This document shows, one piece after another, positions 8,587 through 18,088 of a stretch of 43,190 nt of DNA (the stretch's first letter is position 1; the number at the start of each line of letters is the position of its first letter). Below the pieces are notes generated by a model, which was not told the DNA's origin, searched no databases, and saw only the letters and a program-made list of their open reading frames with translations. A program made the position numbers and the translations under genes. This DNA is from Desulfobulbaceae bacterium (GTDB lineage Bacteria > Desulfobacterota > Desulfobulbia > Desulfobulbales > Desulfocapsaceae), in the NCBI GenBank assembly GCA_009773475.1, contig WSXV01000016.1, forward strand, positions 1 through 43,190. Direction: 5' to 3'.

Positions 8587-11500
8587 ATGGATTGCACCAG
8601 AGCTGAACAGCAGTCTGCCCAGAGGGGAGACAGTCGCGAGTATGCACTTGCGGATCTTCTTCACTCCGTAACGTATTCGGTGTTGGGAAAAAAACTGCCC
8701 GACACTGTTATGATCTCGGGGGTGGTGGTCGATTCAAGGAAGGTTGAGGCAGGCTCTCTCTTTGTGGCCTTGACCGGGAGCAGGGTCGATGGTCATGCCT
8801 TTCTTGACCAGGTGATGGCCATCGGTCGCCCTTCATCCATCCCTGGAGCGAGCGATGCTGAGCCTTCCCTGGCCTGCGGTTGTGTGGCATTGATCGTGGA
8901 AGAGGGTAAGGTGGATCCGGAACGGTTTGCCGATTGTTCTCAATGTGTCATTATGGTGGCCGACAGCCATCTGGCCTATGCCCGGATTGCTGCCAACTTC
9001 TATGGCAATCCGGCCCAAGGGCTGACTTTGGTGGGTATTACCGGAACCAATGGCAAGACCACAGTCAGCTATCTTCTGGAAAGTATCCTGCGGCAAAAGG
9101 GCCTGGCAGTAGGGGTTATCGGGACGGTCAGCTATCGTTATCGTGCTGCGCAAGGCCAGGATGTGGAGATGCCGGCCCCGTTTACGACACCGGAGCCGCT
9201 TCTGCTTCAGGGCCTACTCCGGCAGATGGCTGACGCAGGGGTAACCCATGTCATTATGGAGGTTTCATCGCACGCCTTGGTTCAACGCCGCCTTGGTGAT
9301 CTACGTTTTGATGTGGTGGCCTTTACCAATCTTTCCCGGGATCATCTTGATTATCATCTGGATATGGATGATTATTTTGCTGCCAAGTCCTTATTGTTTG
9401 GAGTGTATTTGAAGCAGGATGGTGCCGCCATTATTACCCGTCCGGAAATTGTGGATCCTGAGGAAACAAAAAGGGTTGCTCAGTTGGTCAGTCTGGCACA
9501 AGGTCAGCGGGCCCAGGTACTGCAGTGCGGGCGGGTCGGAGTGAGTGATATTTATCCTCTCAATATCCATTCAGGGTTGGATGCAACGACCCTGACCATG
9601 CGTCTTCCCTCTGGATTGTTATTTTTTGAAACGCCTCTGGTGGGCGAGTTTAATGTGGCCAACCTGCAGACAGCCGTGGGGCTTGGGCTTGCTCTGGGCC
9701 TTGAGGCACAGTCCATAAGCTCTTTCATGAAGAACGCCACCGGTGCGCCTGGTCGTCTGCAACGGGTGAAACCGGCCGTTGCAGAACTCCATTTTCGTCC
9801 TGCGGTATTTGTTGATTATGCCCATACCCCTGATGCCCTTGAAAAGGTGCTGACAACCCTTGCCCGATTATCGCACCGAAAGTTGATCTGTGTTTTTGGG
9901 TGTGGGGGAGATCGCGATAAGGGAAAACGCGCGATTATGGGGGAGATTGCCGGACGGAATTGTGATGTGGTGCTTGTTACCGATGATAATCCGCGCTCGG
10001 AGTCGCCCGTTGAAATAGTAGCCCAGATCGTCTCCGGTGTTAGCGCCAGCGATCTTCCTGAGCGTGATCCCTCTTGGCTTATGATCTCAAAGGCTGAAGA
10101 AAAAGGTTTTTTTGTCCTTCATGATCGCGCCGCTGCGATAACCGCTGCAATCGATGCCGCTGTCAATGAAGACATTGTCCTTGTCGCCGGGAAAGGGCAT
10201 GAACAGTACCAGCTGGGACAGGACGGAAAGCGATTTTTTGATGACAGCCTTGAAGTCAAAAAGGGCTTAACCACCTGGAGGCTTGAGGGGCTCATGCTTG
10301 CGACAGGCGGCGAATTGAAGACTGAGCTCCCCGGGTTGACAGAAAGGGTAGCATTAAGGGCAGTGGTGACCGACAGTCGAAAGGTGGGGGTGGGGGATAT
10401 CTTTGTTGCCCTGGTGGGAGAACAATTTGACGGCCATGATTTCTTAGAGCAGGTCGCCGCTGCTGGTGCCGGCTGTCTCGTGGTGCATCGCAATACTCCA
10501 CGACATAAGCTCCCAGCCCTTCCCTGCCTGCTGGTGGATGATACCCTTCAGGCCTTGGGCAATCTCGCGGCCTATCGGCGACAGATAGTGAAGAGCGTGA
10601 ACAGTCCCCAGATCATTGACGTCTCAAAGTCGTGCGAGCCAGGGACGCAGCAGGCCATGGCTGAGCCGGTGGCAGTTGCCTCATGGACGGGTGAAGAGCG
10701 ACGGCAAAAAGGGTGGCCTCTGGTGGTGGGAATCACCGGCAGTTGCGGCAAGACCACGGTCAAAGAGATGGTCGCCGCGATTTTTGAGCAGCATTGGCCC
10801 TCTGCGGATGTGGATGTTCAATTCCCATCGAATCAGGTGCTGAAGACCAGAGGAAATTTTAATAATCTGATCGGCTTGCCTCTGTCGCTCCTGCCCCTTG
10901 GTCCCGGACACAGGGCTGCTGTATTGGAAATGGGGATGAACCGCCCCGGTGAGATTGCCCGCCTGGCCCGTATTGCCGATCCTGATATCGCCTGTATTGT
11001 AAATGTGCATGCGGCTCATCTGGAGGGACTGCATTCCTTGGAAGGGGTGGCCAGGGCCAAGGAAGAGCTGTTTGCGGCAAGTGGCAAAAACACGGTACTG
11101 GTGGTGAACCTCGATGATCCCCTGGTGCGGGCCTGCGCTGCAAAGTATCAGCAGAAGAAGGTCTATTATGGAACGACCGTAGAAGGCGGGCAGCCAGCCT
11201 CTCAGGTCTGGGCGACTGATATTCAAAAAATCGGGGGGGGCCTTCAGGATTTTTTCCTCCATGTTGCGGGCAAAACAATTATGGTCTCCCTGTATATTCC
11301 AGGAGACCATAATGTCTCCAATGCGGTGGCGGCGGCGGCTATTGCGTATGCGGCAGGAATCGACATCACGGAGATTGCTGCAGGGCTTGGCGTCTTTCGC
11401 TCTGCCGACAAACGGATGCAGATCGTCAAGGGAAAGGGCGGATTAAATATCCTGAATGATACCTATAACGCCAATCCCGCCTCCATGCGGGCCGGTCTGG

Positions 11501-11859
11501 CCACCCTTGGCCAGCAGGAAGGGGTTAGAAAGCTGGCGATTATCGGCGATATGCTGGAGCTGGGTCCAACCAGTGCCGAGGCCCACCGGGAAGTGGGAAA
11601 ATTTGCAGCGGCGCTGGCTATTGATTATCTGGCTCTGGTGGGGAATTTTGCCACGGAGATAGCCGCCGGAGCCACCATGGCAGGGCTGGAGAATGAACGA
11701 GTCAGGATTTTTGCGGAGAAGAAGGACGTGGCTCCTTGGGTGGAAGAGCTTGTCGATACCGGTCGCCTGCAGGCCGATGACTGGCTGCTGGTGAAAGGCT
11801 CTCGGGGGATGCGTCTGGAAGAAGTGGTGGCGCTGTTGATCGAGCAGAAAAGAGACTGA
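8587..11859 (+). CDS. murEF: bifunctional MurE-MurF fusion (DAP-adding and D-Ala-D-Ala-adding ligases)
   Basis: One 1090-aa frame contains two complete Mur ligases. Residues 1 to about 560 are MurE: P-loop [10 protein letters not shown] (K157) and the DNPR motif (D467-R470) that marks selection of meso-diaminopimelate. Residues about 562-1090 are MurF: N-terminal domain starting WRLEGLMLATGGEL, P-loop GITGSCGKTT (K722) and NDTYNANPASM. The enzymes act consecutively in the cytoplasm, turning UDP-MurNAc-dipeptide into the pentapeptide. A poorly conserved insert (about 660-705) precedes the MurF P-loop. No internal stop separates them. No clear ribosome site is seen before the ATG; an upstream alternative start is possible. 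Confidence 0.95.
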   Translation: MDCTRAEQQSAQRGDSREYALADLLHSVTYSVLGKKLPDTVMISGVVVDSRKVEAGSLFVALTGSRVDGHAFLDQVMAIGRPSSIPGASDAEPSLACGCVALIVEEGKVDPERFADCSQCVIMVADSHLAYARIAANFYGNPAQGLTLVGITGTNGKTTVSYLLESILRQKGLAVGVIGTVSYRYRAAQGQDVEMPAPFTTPEPLLLQGLLRQMADAGVTHVIMEVSSHALVQRRLGDLRFDVVAFTNLSRDHLDYHLDMDDYFAAKSLLFGVYLKQDGAAIITRPEIVDPEETKRVAQLVSLAQGQRAQVLQCGRVGVSDIYPLNIHSGLDATTLTMRLPSGLLFFETPLVGEFNVANLQTAVGLGLALGLEAQSISSFMKNATGAPGRLQRVKPAVAELHFRPAVFVDYAHTPDALEKVLTTLARLSHRKLICVFGCGGDRDKGKRAIMGEIAGRNCDVVLVTDDNPRSESPVEIVAQIVSGVSASDLPERDPSWLMISKAEEKGFFVLHDRAAAITAAIDAAVNEDIVLVAGKGHEQYQLGQDGKRFFDDSLEVKKGLTTWRLEGLMLATGGELKTELPGLTERVALRAVVTDSRKVGVGDIFVALVGEQFDGHDFLEQVAAAGAGCLVVHRNTPRHKLPALPCLLVDDTLQALGNLAAYRRQIVKSVNSPQIIDVSKSCEPGTQQAMAEPVAVASWTGEERRQKGWPLVVGITGSCGKTTVKEMVAAIFEQHWPSADVDVQFPSNQVLKTRGNFNNLIGLPLSLLPLGPGHRAAVLEMGMNRPGEIARLARIADPDIACIVNVHAAHLEGLHSLEGVARAKEELFAASGKNTVLVVNLDDPLVRACAAKYQQKKVYYGTTVEGGQPASQVWATDIQKIGGGLQDFFLHVAGKTIMVSLYIPGDHNVSNAVAAAAIAYAAGIDITEIAAGLGVFRSADKRMQIVKGKGGLNILNDTYNANPASMRAGLATLGQQEGVRKLAIIGDMLELGPTSAEAHREVGKFAAALAIDYLALVGNFATEIAAGATMAGLENERVRIFAEKKDVAPWVEELVDTGRLQADDWLLVKGSRGMRLEEVVALLIEQKRD

Positions 11860-11991
11860 GGCCGGAAGGCTGAAGACTTGAAGGTTCGGCAACGCAAAAC
11901 AGTCACCCGGTCATTCTTGAAACTTGTTCCGCCACTACCAATTTAAAGTCTTGTTATCATAATAATTTTTTTTAATAGAAGCCCCCATTTT

Positions 11992-13071
11992 ATGCTCTAT
12001 CATTTTCTCTACCCACTACATACCATCTTCAGCGGTTTTAACGTTTTTCGTTATATTACCGTACGTTCCATCGGCGGGGCAGTGACGGCCTTTCTTCTGA
12101 TGATTCTTCTTGGGCCGATGTTCATACGGGCCTTGCGGCGCTTTCAGATAGGGCAGGTTGTGCGCGATGATGGGCCGGAAACCCATCTGGCCAAGCAGGG
12201 GGTTCCCACCATGGGTGGGGTTTTGATCTTGTCCGCCATCACCGGTTCGACTCTGCTGTGGGCCAGGCTTGACAGTCTGCTGGTTTGGCTGCTGCTCGTA
12301 GTGACCCTGTTTTTCGGGATGATTGGCGCCATTGATGATCTGAAAAAGGTGCGCAAACAAAACAGCAAAGGGCTGAGCGCCCGGGGCAAGATGTTGCTGC
12401 AGATCGGCGGGGCTTCCCTGGTCGGCCTTTTTCTTCTTCTCCATCCAGGATTTGATGGCCATTTGAGTTTGCCCTTTTTTAAAAATATCCGCCCGGATCT
12501 AGGCTGGTTTTATCTGGTCTTTGCCGTGGTGGTCATCGTTGGTGCATCGAATGCGGTGAATCTCACCGATGGCCTCGATGGTCTGGCCGCCGGCCCCACG
12601 GTGATCTCGGCTTCGGTCTATCTGATCTTTTCTTATCTGGCCGGTCATACCGTGCTCGCTGAGTATCTGCAGATCCCCTTTGTGCCGGGAGCCGGGGAGC
12701 TGGCGATTTTTTGCGGCGCCATGGTCGGGGCCTGTCTGGGGTTTTTATGGTTTAACGCCTATCCTGCCCAGATCTTCATGGGTGATGTGGGATCTCTGGC
12801 CTTAGGTGGCGCCCTGGGGTCAGTGGCGATCATCATCAAGCAGGAATTCCTGCTGGCCATTGTCGGCGGGATCTTTGTTTTGGAGGCTTTGTCGGTTATC
12901 ATGCAGGTTGGCTATTTTAAGATGACAAACGGCAAAAGGATCTTTCTCATGGCCCCATTTCATCATCACTTTGAGAAAAAAGGCTGGCACGAATCCAAGG
13001 TGGTGGTCCGCTTCTGGATCGTCTCCATCATGCTGGGGCTGCTGGCCATTGCCACCCTGAAATTGCGATGA
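11992..13071 (+). CDS. mraY: phospho-MurNAc-pentapeptide translocase MraY
   Basis: MraY transfers phospho-MurNAc-pentapeptide to undecaprenyl phosphate, giving lipid I at the inner membrane. The 359-aa protein has about ten membrane helices and the family signatures: GAIDDLKK with the Asp pair, [21 protein letters not shown], and [10 protein letters not shown] near the C terminus. Length matches other MraY proteins. The 132-base gap before it contains only GAAGGCTGAAG-type repeat words. Its stop overlaps murD by 4 bases. Confidence 0.98.
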   Translation: MLYHFLYPLHTIFSGFNVFRYITVRSIGGAVTAFLLMILLGPMFIRALRRFQIGQVVRDDGPETHLAKQGVPTMGGVLILSAITGSTLLWARLDSLLVWLLLVVTLFFGMIGAIDDLKKVRKQNSKGLSARGKMLLQIGGASLVGLFLLLHPGFDGHLSLPFFKNIRPDLGWFYLVFAVVVIVGASNAVNLTDGLDGLAAGPTVISASVYLIFSYLAGHTVLAEYLQIPFVPGAGELAIFCGAMVGACLGFLWFNAYPAQIFMGDVGSLALGGALGSVAIIIKQEFLLAIVGGIFVLEALSVIMQVGYFKMTNGKRIFLMAPFHHHFEKKGWHESKVVVRFWIVSIMLGLLAIATLKLR

Positions 13072-14486
13072 CCGATGGATCGAATATAAAAATGGCCAAG
13101 CAACATGTGGCGGTGATGGGACTGGGGGTCTCCGGGCGGGCAGCCTTGCGGTATCTGGTTTCACAGGGTACGCGGGTGTCGGTTTCCGAAGCCGGGCAAC
13201 TGCAGGCATCTGATCTGGGTTTTCTGGCGGAGCAGGGGGTGGAGTATGAGATTGGCGGTCACACCCTGTCGTTTCTGCAGCAGGCGGATGCGGTTCTGGT
13301 TAGCCCCGGGATCAGCTGGGATCTGGAAATCCTCGAAGAACTTCGTGCTCGTGGCATTGCCGTGCAGGGTGAGTTGGGCATGGCTGCCTCACTCCTCCAA
13401 AAACCTGTGGTGGCCATTACCGGCACCAACGGCAAGACCACGGTGACGGCTCTTGTCGGTGAGTTGCTTACAGGGGCAGGCAAGAAGGTTTTCGTCGGGG
13501 GAAATATCGGGACATCTCTTTTTGATTATCTGATGCATCCCGAAGGTGTTGACGTGCTGGTGCTGGAACTATCGAGTTTTCAGTTGGAAGCGGCCGGAGA
13601 TTTTAAGGCTAATGTGGCCCTCCTTCTGAATGTGACTCCCGATCATCTGGATCGGCATGGGAATATGGCCGGGTACGCCGCCGCCAAGATGAAAATCTTT
13701 GCCGGCCAGGGGCCGGAGGATACCGCCATTGTCAGCGGGGATGACTCGTTGTGTCGGGACTTGCTGAAACAATTGGGGCCTCAGCGGCAACTCCTCTTTG
13801 GTCATGGCGATGATTGCCAGGCAAAAATTGTTGGGCATGCGGTGCAGGTGGAGTGGCAGGGGCGGACAGAACACTATGATCTGACCGGAACCATGCTCGA
13901 TACTGCCACCGGACATTTGAATAGCGCTGCTGCCGTCCTTGCGGCCCGCGCTCTCGATTGTTCGCCGGAGTCCATTGCCCGGAGCCTGGCTGCTTTTCAG
14001 GTGGCGGCCCATCGCATGGCACTGGTGGGAGCTGGAGCCGGGGTGACCTATTACGATGATTCCAAGGCGACTAATACCGGGGCCGTATTGAGCGCCCTCG
14101 ATAATTTTTCCGGCAACGTGATCCTGATTGCCGGCGGTCGGGACAAAGGTGATGATTACACCCTGCTACGGGCGAGTCTGCAAAAAAAGGTGCGGCTTCT
14201 GATCCTCATTGGTGAAGCCGGTGATTTGATTGCCCGTGCCGTTGACGGGGCCACCGAGATTCGAAGGGCCACTTCCATGGACGAGGCGGTAATGCTGGCG
14301 GCTTCCGTTGCCAGGGGCGGGGATACGGTGTTGTTGTCGCCAGCTTGCTCCAGTTTCGATATGTTTGAGAATTACGGGCATCGGGGCAGGGCCTTTGCGG
14401 CAGCAGCCCGGACGGTGCTGGATCGGGTCCGGAAAGCTGACGACGGGTCGGTTGGGGCCGCTGTGAAATCGGTGCCCACTCGCTGA
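13068..14486 (+). CDS. murD: UDP-N-acetylmuramoyl-L-alanine--D-glutamate ligase MurD
   Basis: MurD adds D-Glu to UDP-MurNAc-L-Ala. The 472-aa protein has an N-terminal Rossmann-like domain ([17 protein letters not shown]), the P-loop [16 protein letters not shown] and the C-terminal ligase domain ([31 protein letters not shown]). The start overlaps mraY by 4 bases (ATGA). A second in-frame ATG eight codons in is possible. The stop overlaps murG by a single base, leaving no room for ftsW, which usually sits here. Confidence 0.97.
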   Translation: MTDGSNIKMAKQHVAVMGLGVSGRAALRYLVSQGTRVSVSEAGQLQASDLGFLAEQGVEYEIGGHTLSFLQQADAVLVSPGISWDLEILEELRARGIAVQGELGMAASLLQKPVVAITGTNGKTTVTALVGELLTGAGKKVFVGGNIGTSLFDYLMHPEGVDVLVLELSSFQLEAAGDFKANVALLLNVTPDHLDRHGNMAGYAAAKMKIFAGQGPEDTAIVSGDDSLCRDLLKQLGPQRQLLFGHGDDCQAKIVGHAVQVEWQGRTEHYDLTGTMLDTATGHLNSAAAVLAARALDCSPESIARSLAAFQVAAHRMALVGAGAGVTYYDDSKATNTGAVLSALDNFSGNVILIAGGRDKGDDYTLLRASLQKKVRLLILIGEAGDLIARAVDGATEIRRATSMDEAVMLAASVARGGDTVLLSPACSSFDMFENYGHRGRAFAAAARTVLDRVRKADDGSVGAAVKSVPTR

Positions 14487-15619
14487 TGCAATCACGCAAA
14501 CAGTCCCTTCGGCTGCTCTTGACCGGCGGCGGAACCGGCGGCCATCTCTTTCCCGCCATTGCTACGGCTGAGGCTATGTGTGCGCGGTTTCCCGACACCA
14601 AAGTTTGTTTTGTGGGGACAAAACGGAAGATGGATGCGGCCAGTCTGGCAAGGTACGATTTTCAGGTCAAGACCATCCATTGTCAGGGGTTGAAGGGGAA
14701 GGGGCTGTTGTCCCTGATCCAGTCATTGGTGCTGTTGCCGCTGGCCCTGATGGAAGCGATATGGCAGATTTTTCGCTTCCGTCCCCACCTGGTGGTGGGC
14801 GTTGGCGGGTATGTGACGGGGCCGGTGGTGGTTGCGGCGAAGCTCCTGGGGCGTCCAACCCTGATTCATGAACAAAATTCGGTGCCCGGCCTTGCAAACC
14901 GCAAACTTGGGGCCCTGGTCACCAGAATTTGTCTGTCCCTGCCCGGCAGTGAACGCTTCTTTCCTCCAGGAAAGACGATTCTGACCGGTAACCCGGTGCG
15001 TCACCAGATTCTGGAGCTGGCCAGGCAGCAGCCGGCCCGGGAGATCGGAGCCAAGGTGACGATTCTGATCTTAGGCGGCAGCCTTGGGGCGCACCGGGTC
15101 AATGAGCTGGTGGTGCAGGCCTTGACGGAACATGGAGCATTCTTTTCCAGGGAAATAGAGATCATCCATCAGACGGGCACGGCAGATGAACAGATCGTCC
15201 GGTCTGCCTATGAGCGGGCCAAAATCCCGGCGACAGTGGCACCATTTTTTACCGATATGGCTGAGATTTACGAAAAAAGTGATTTGCTCGTTTCGCGAGC
15301 CGGGGCCACGACCCTGGCTGAGCTGGCTGTTCTGGGAAAACCGGCGGTGCTGATTCCTTATCCCTATGCGGCAGATGATCATCAGGATAAAAATGCCCAC
15401 TATTATGCTGGAGGTGGCGGCGTTGTGGTAATGCCGGAGCGTGAACTGACCGGCCTGAAACTGGCGGAAACCCTGGCTGGAATTGCCGGAAATCAAAGCC
15501 GACTTCAAGAAATGGCAGCGGCAATGCAGACCATGGGGCGGCCTGACGCTACGGACCGGATTGTTGATGTTTGTCTGGAGCTGATCAATGCAACGAACGG
15601 AAGAGAGCTGGAAGGATAA
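14486..15619 (+). CDS. murG: UDP-GlcNAc:lipid I N-acetylglucosamine transferase MurG
   Basis: MurG is the GT28 glycosyltransferase that converts lipid I to lipid II on the inner face of the membrane. The 377-aa protein begins with the glycine-rich TGGGTGGHLFPA loop, has the second loop ILGGSLGAHRVNE, and the UDP-GlcNAc binding region SRAGATTLAELAVLGKPAVLIPYP. TGATG overlap with murD indicates coupled translation. Confidence 0.98.
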   Translation: MQSRKQSLRLLLTGGGTGGHLFPAIATAEAMCARFPDTKVCFVGTKRKMDAASLARYDFQVKTIHCQGLKGKGLLSLIQSLVLLPLALMEAIWQIFRFRPHLVVGVGGYVTGPVVVAAKLLGRPTLIHEQNSVPGLANRKLGALVTRICLSLPGSERFFPPGKTILTGNPVRHQILELARQQPAREIGAKVTILILGGSLGAHRVNELVVQALTEHGAFFSREIEIIHQTGTADEQIVRSAYERAKIPATVAPFFTDMAEIYEKSDLLVSRAGATTLAELAVLGKPAVLIPYPYAADDHQDKNAHYYAGGGGVVVMPERELTGLKLAETLAGIAGNQSRLQEMAAAMQTMGRPDATDRIVDVCLELINATNGRELEG

Positions 15620-15680
15620 GAAGATACACCTTGTATGAAGTATTGTAAGCTTCAGCCCTAAGTTGTAACCAAACTTTATC

Positions 15681-17060
15681 ATGTATAAAAAAACTAAACA
15701 TATCCATTTTGTCGGCATCGGCGGCATCGGCATGAGCGGGATAGCAGAGCTTTTGCTGAACCTGGGATACAAAGTTTCCGGTTCCGATCTGCACGGCTCG
15801 GCCATCACTGCCAATCTGACCGCGCTCGGCGGCACAGTCTACACCGGCCATCAAGGGCAGTGGGCAGATGGTGCTGATGTGGTGGTGACCTCATCGGCTA
15901 TCTCCTCAAATAATCCAGAGGTGGTGGCGGCCCTTGAAGCCGGCATTCCGGTGATCCAGCGGGCGGAGATGCTGGCCGAGCTGATGCGCCTGAAAAAATT
16001 CGGCATTGCCATCGCCGGCAGTCACGGTAAGACATCGACCACCTCCATGGTCAGCTGGATGCTGACCCGGGCTGGACTGGATCCCACCATCGTTGTTGGC
16101 GGCAAGGTTGACAGTCTGGGCGGCAATGCAAAACTGGGTGAGGGCGAATTCCTGGTGGCTGAGGCCGATGAGAGTGACGGTTCTTTTCTCAAACTCTCTC
16201 CGGTGCTGGAAGTGATTACCAATATAGATCTCGAGCATCTTGATTTCTATCGTGATATTGAGCATATCAAGTCAGTGTTCATGGAGTTTATCGATAAGAT
16301 CCCCTTTTATGGGGCGGTTATTCTCTGCCTCGATGATGCCAATATTGTCGATCTTCTGCCCAAGATCAGAAAAAGAATGATGACCTATGGGCTGACCTCG
16401 CAGGCGGATGTGCATGCCGAGCAGTTGCAGGCGGCCGGTGGCAGGACTCGGTTTATGGTCTGGCATCGGGATGAGAAGCTGGGGGAAGTCCATTTGTCCC
16501 TTCCTGGCCGACATAATGTCTATAACGCACTGGCCGTGGTCTGTGTGGGCCTGGAACTGGAAATTCCTTTTGCCGTTATTGCTGAAGCTTTGGGAAGTTT
16601 CGGCGGCGTGCAGCGGCGCATGCAGTTGAAAGGGGAGGCGGCAGGGATCACGGTGGTGGATGATTATGGTCATCATCCCACCGAGATCAGGGCAACCCTT
16701 GCGGCAATGAAGGAGGCCTGGCCGACCAGGAGACTTGTGGTGTTGTTCCAGCCCCACCGGTATTCACGCACCCAGGCCTTGTACAAGGAGTTTCTGACCG
16801 CCTTCCATCAGGCGGATTTTCTGGTGATGACCGAGATCTATGCCGCCAGCGAAGCTCCGATCCCCGGGATCAGCAGTGAAACTCTGCTGCGTGAGATTAA
16901 ACAACATGGCCAGCGTCATACCCATTATGTGATGTCGGTGGACGAACTGGCTGAGGCCTTGCGGCCTCTGCTGGCAGTGGATGATCTGGTTCTAACCCTT
17001 GGAGCCGGCAATATTGTCAGGGCAGGGGAAGAGTTACTTGAGCTGTTGAGGTCGCCATGA
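15681..17060 (+). CDS. murC: UDP-N-acetylmuramate--L-alanine ligase MurC
   Basis: MurC attaches L-Ala to UDP-MurNAc, the first peptide stem step. The 459-aa protein has FVGIGGIGMSGIAELL at the N terminus, the P-loop IAGSHGKTSTTSM near residue 112, EADESDGSFL, and VVDDYGHHPTEI in the ligase core. The length is standard. A 61-base gap separates it from murG, and only one base separates its stop from murB. Confidence 0.98.
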   Translation: MYKKTKHIHFVGIGGIGMSGIAELLLNLGYKVSGSDLHGSAITANLTALGGTVYTGHQGQWADGADVVVTSSAISSNNPEVVAALEAGIPVIQRAEMLAELMRLKKFGIAIAGSHGKTSTTSMVSWMLTRAGLDPTIVVGGKVDSLGGNAKLGEGEFLVAEADESDGSFLKLSPVLEVITNIDLEHLDFYRDIEHIKSVFMEFIDKIPFYGAVILCLDDANIVDLLPKIRKRMMTYGLTSQADVHAEQLQAAGGRTRFMVWHRDEKLGEVHLSLPGRHNVYNALAVVCVGLELEIPFAVIAEALGSFGGVQRRMQLKGEAAGITVVDDYGHHPTEIRATLAAMKEAWPTRRLVVLFQPHRYSRTQALYKEFLTAFHQADFLVMTEIYAASEAPIPGISSETLLREIKQHGQRHTHYVMSVDELAEALRPLLAVDDLVLTLGAGNIVRAGEELLELLRSP

Positions 17061-17061
17061 A

Positions 17062-18075
17062 ATGGAAGTCGAGCTGAAACGAAAGCTGGAATCTATGGTA
17101 AGCAGCCCTGTGCTCTGGGATTGCCCCTTGTGCGACTATACCTCCTTTGCCATCGGCGGGCCGGCCATGGCCCTGGTGACGGTGGAGGAGATGTCGGAAT
17201 TACAGCGAGTGCTTGTTTTTTTGCAGGAGAAGAAGATCCTTTGGCGGATTATCGGTAAGGGGTCGAACCTTCTGGTCAATGACCGCGGTTTTGCCGGGGT
17301 GATTCTTATCCTGGGAAAAGGGTTTGGTTCCATTAGTCAGTTGAAGACAGAATTGAATTTTGTTTCGTATCCGACTGAAGACATCAGTGCTAATTCACCA
17401 TTGGCAGTCAGTGAGGGGCCCGTCATTCAGGTGGGAGCTGGTTGCAGTCTTGCCCGCCTTGTCAGCTGGTGTACGGATCAGGGACTTACCGGTTTGGAGT
17501 TTGCCGCCGGGATCCCGGGAACTGTTGGCGGTGCGATTATAATGAACGCCGGTGCCTGGGGCTGTGAGATGGCCGGTGTTCTGGTATCGGTGACAGTGAT
17601 TACTTCAGCGGGAGAAATCCGCATCCTGCCCCGGGCAGAGCTGGATTTTGGCTATCGTATCTGGCATGATTATCCCAGTCAGTTGCCAAGCGTTGGAGTT
17701 ACCGGAGAGGAGCGATGCGTTAGACTGGTGGTTGTGGGTGTTGAGTTGCAGCTTGCGCCGGGGGATCAGGAGCAGATTCGTAGTCTCTGTCAGTCGTACC
17801 GTGAAAAACGCAGGTTGAAGCAGCCGAACAAAGAGTGTAGCGCCGGTTCATTTTTCAAGAATCCCAAGGGAGATGCAGCGGGCCGCCTGATTGAGGCCAG
17901 CGGGTTAAAAGGCGTGAGGGTCGGAGGCGCCATGGTCTCCCCGGTGCATGCCAATTTCCTGGTCAACAGCGGCGGGGCCACAGCGGAAGATGTTGTCATG
18001 CTGATGAAGAAGGTGCAGGCAGCGGTGCAGAAAGACAGTGGTATTCTGCTGGAACCCGAAGTGCATTTTTTGTGA
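17062..18075 (+). CDS. murB: UDP-N-acetylenolpyruvoylglucosamine reductase MurB
   Basis: MurB is the FAD- and NADPH-dependent reductase that finishes UDP-MurNAc. The 337-aa protein shows TSFAIGGPA, IGKGSNLLVNDRGF (FAD binding), GLEFAAGIPGTVGGAIIMNAGAWG and the catalytic-serine loop ECSAGSFFKNP. Between the FAD strand and the GAG motif there is a variable insert (about residues 93-123). Slightly longer than average. It follows murC directly; the usual ddl is not between it and ftsQ. Confidence 0.97.
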   Translation: MEVELKRKLESMVSSPVLWDCPLCDYTSFAIGGPAMALVTVEEMSELQRVLVFLQEKKILWRIIGKGSNLLVNDRGFAGVILILGKGFGSISQLKTELNFVSYPTEDISANSPLAVSEGPVIQVGAGCSLARLVSWCTDQGLTGLEFAAGIPGTVGGAIIMNAGAWGCEMAGVLVSVTVITSAGEIRILPRAELDFGYRIWHDYPSQLPSVGVTGEERCVRLVVVGVELQLAPGDQEQIRSLCQSYREKRRLKQPNKECSAGSFFKNPKGDAAGRLIEASGLKGVRVGGAMVSPVHANFLVNSGGATAEDVVMLMKKVQAAVQKDSGILLEPEVHFL

Positions 18076-18088
18076 AAGGGTTGTATCC

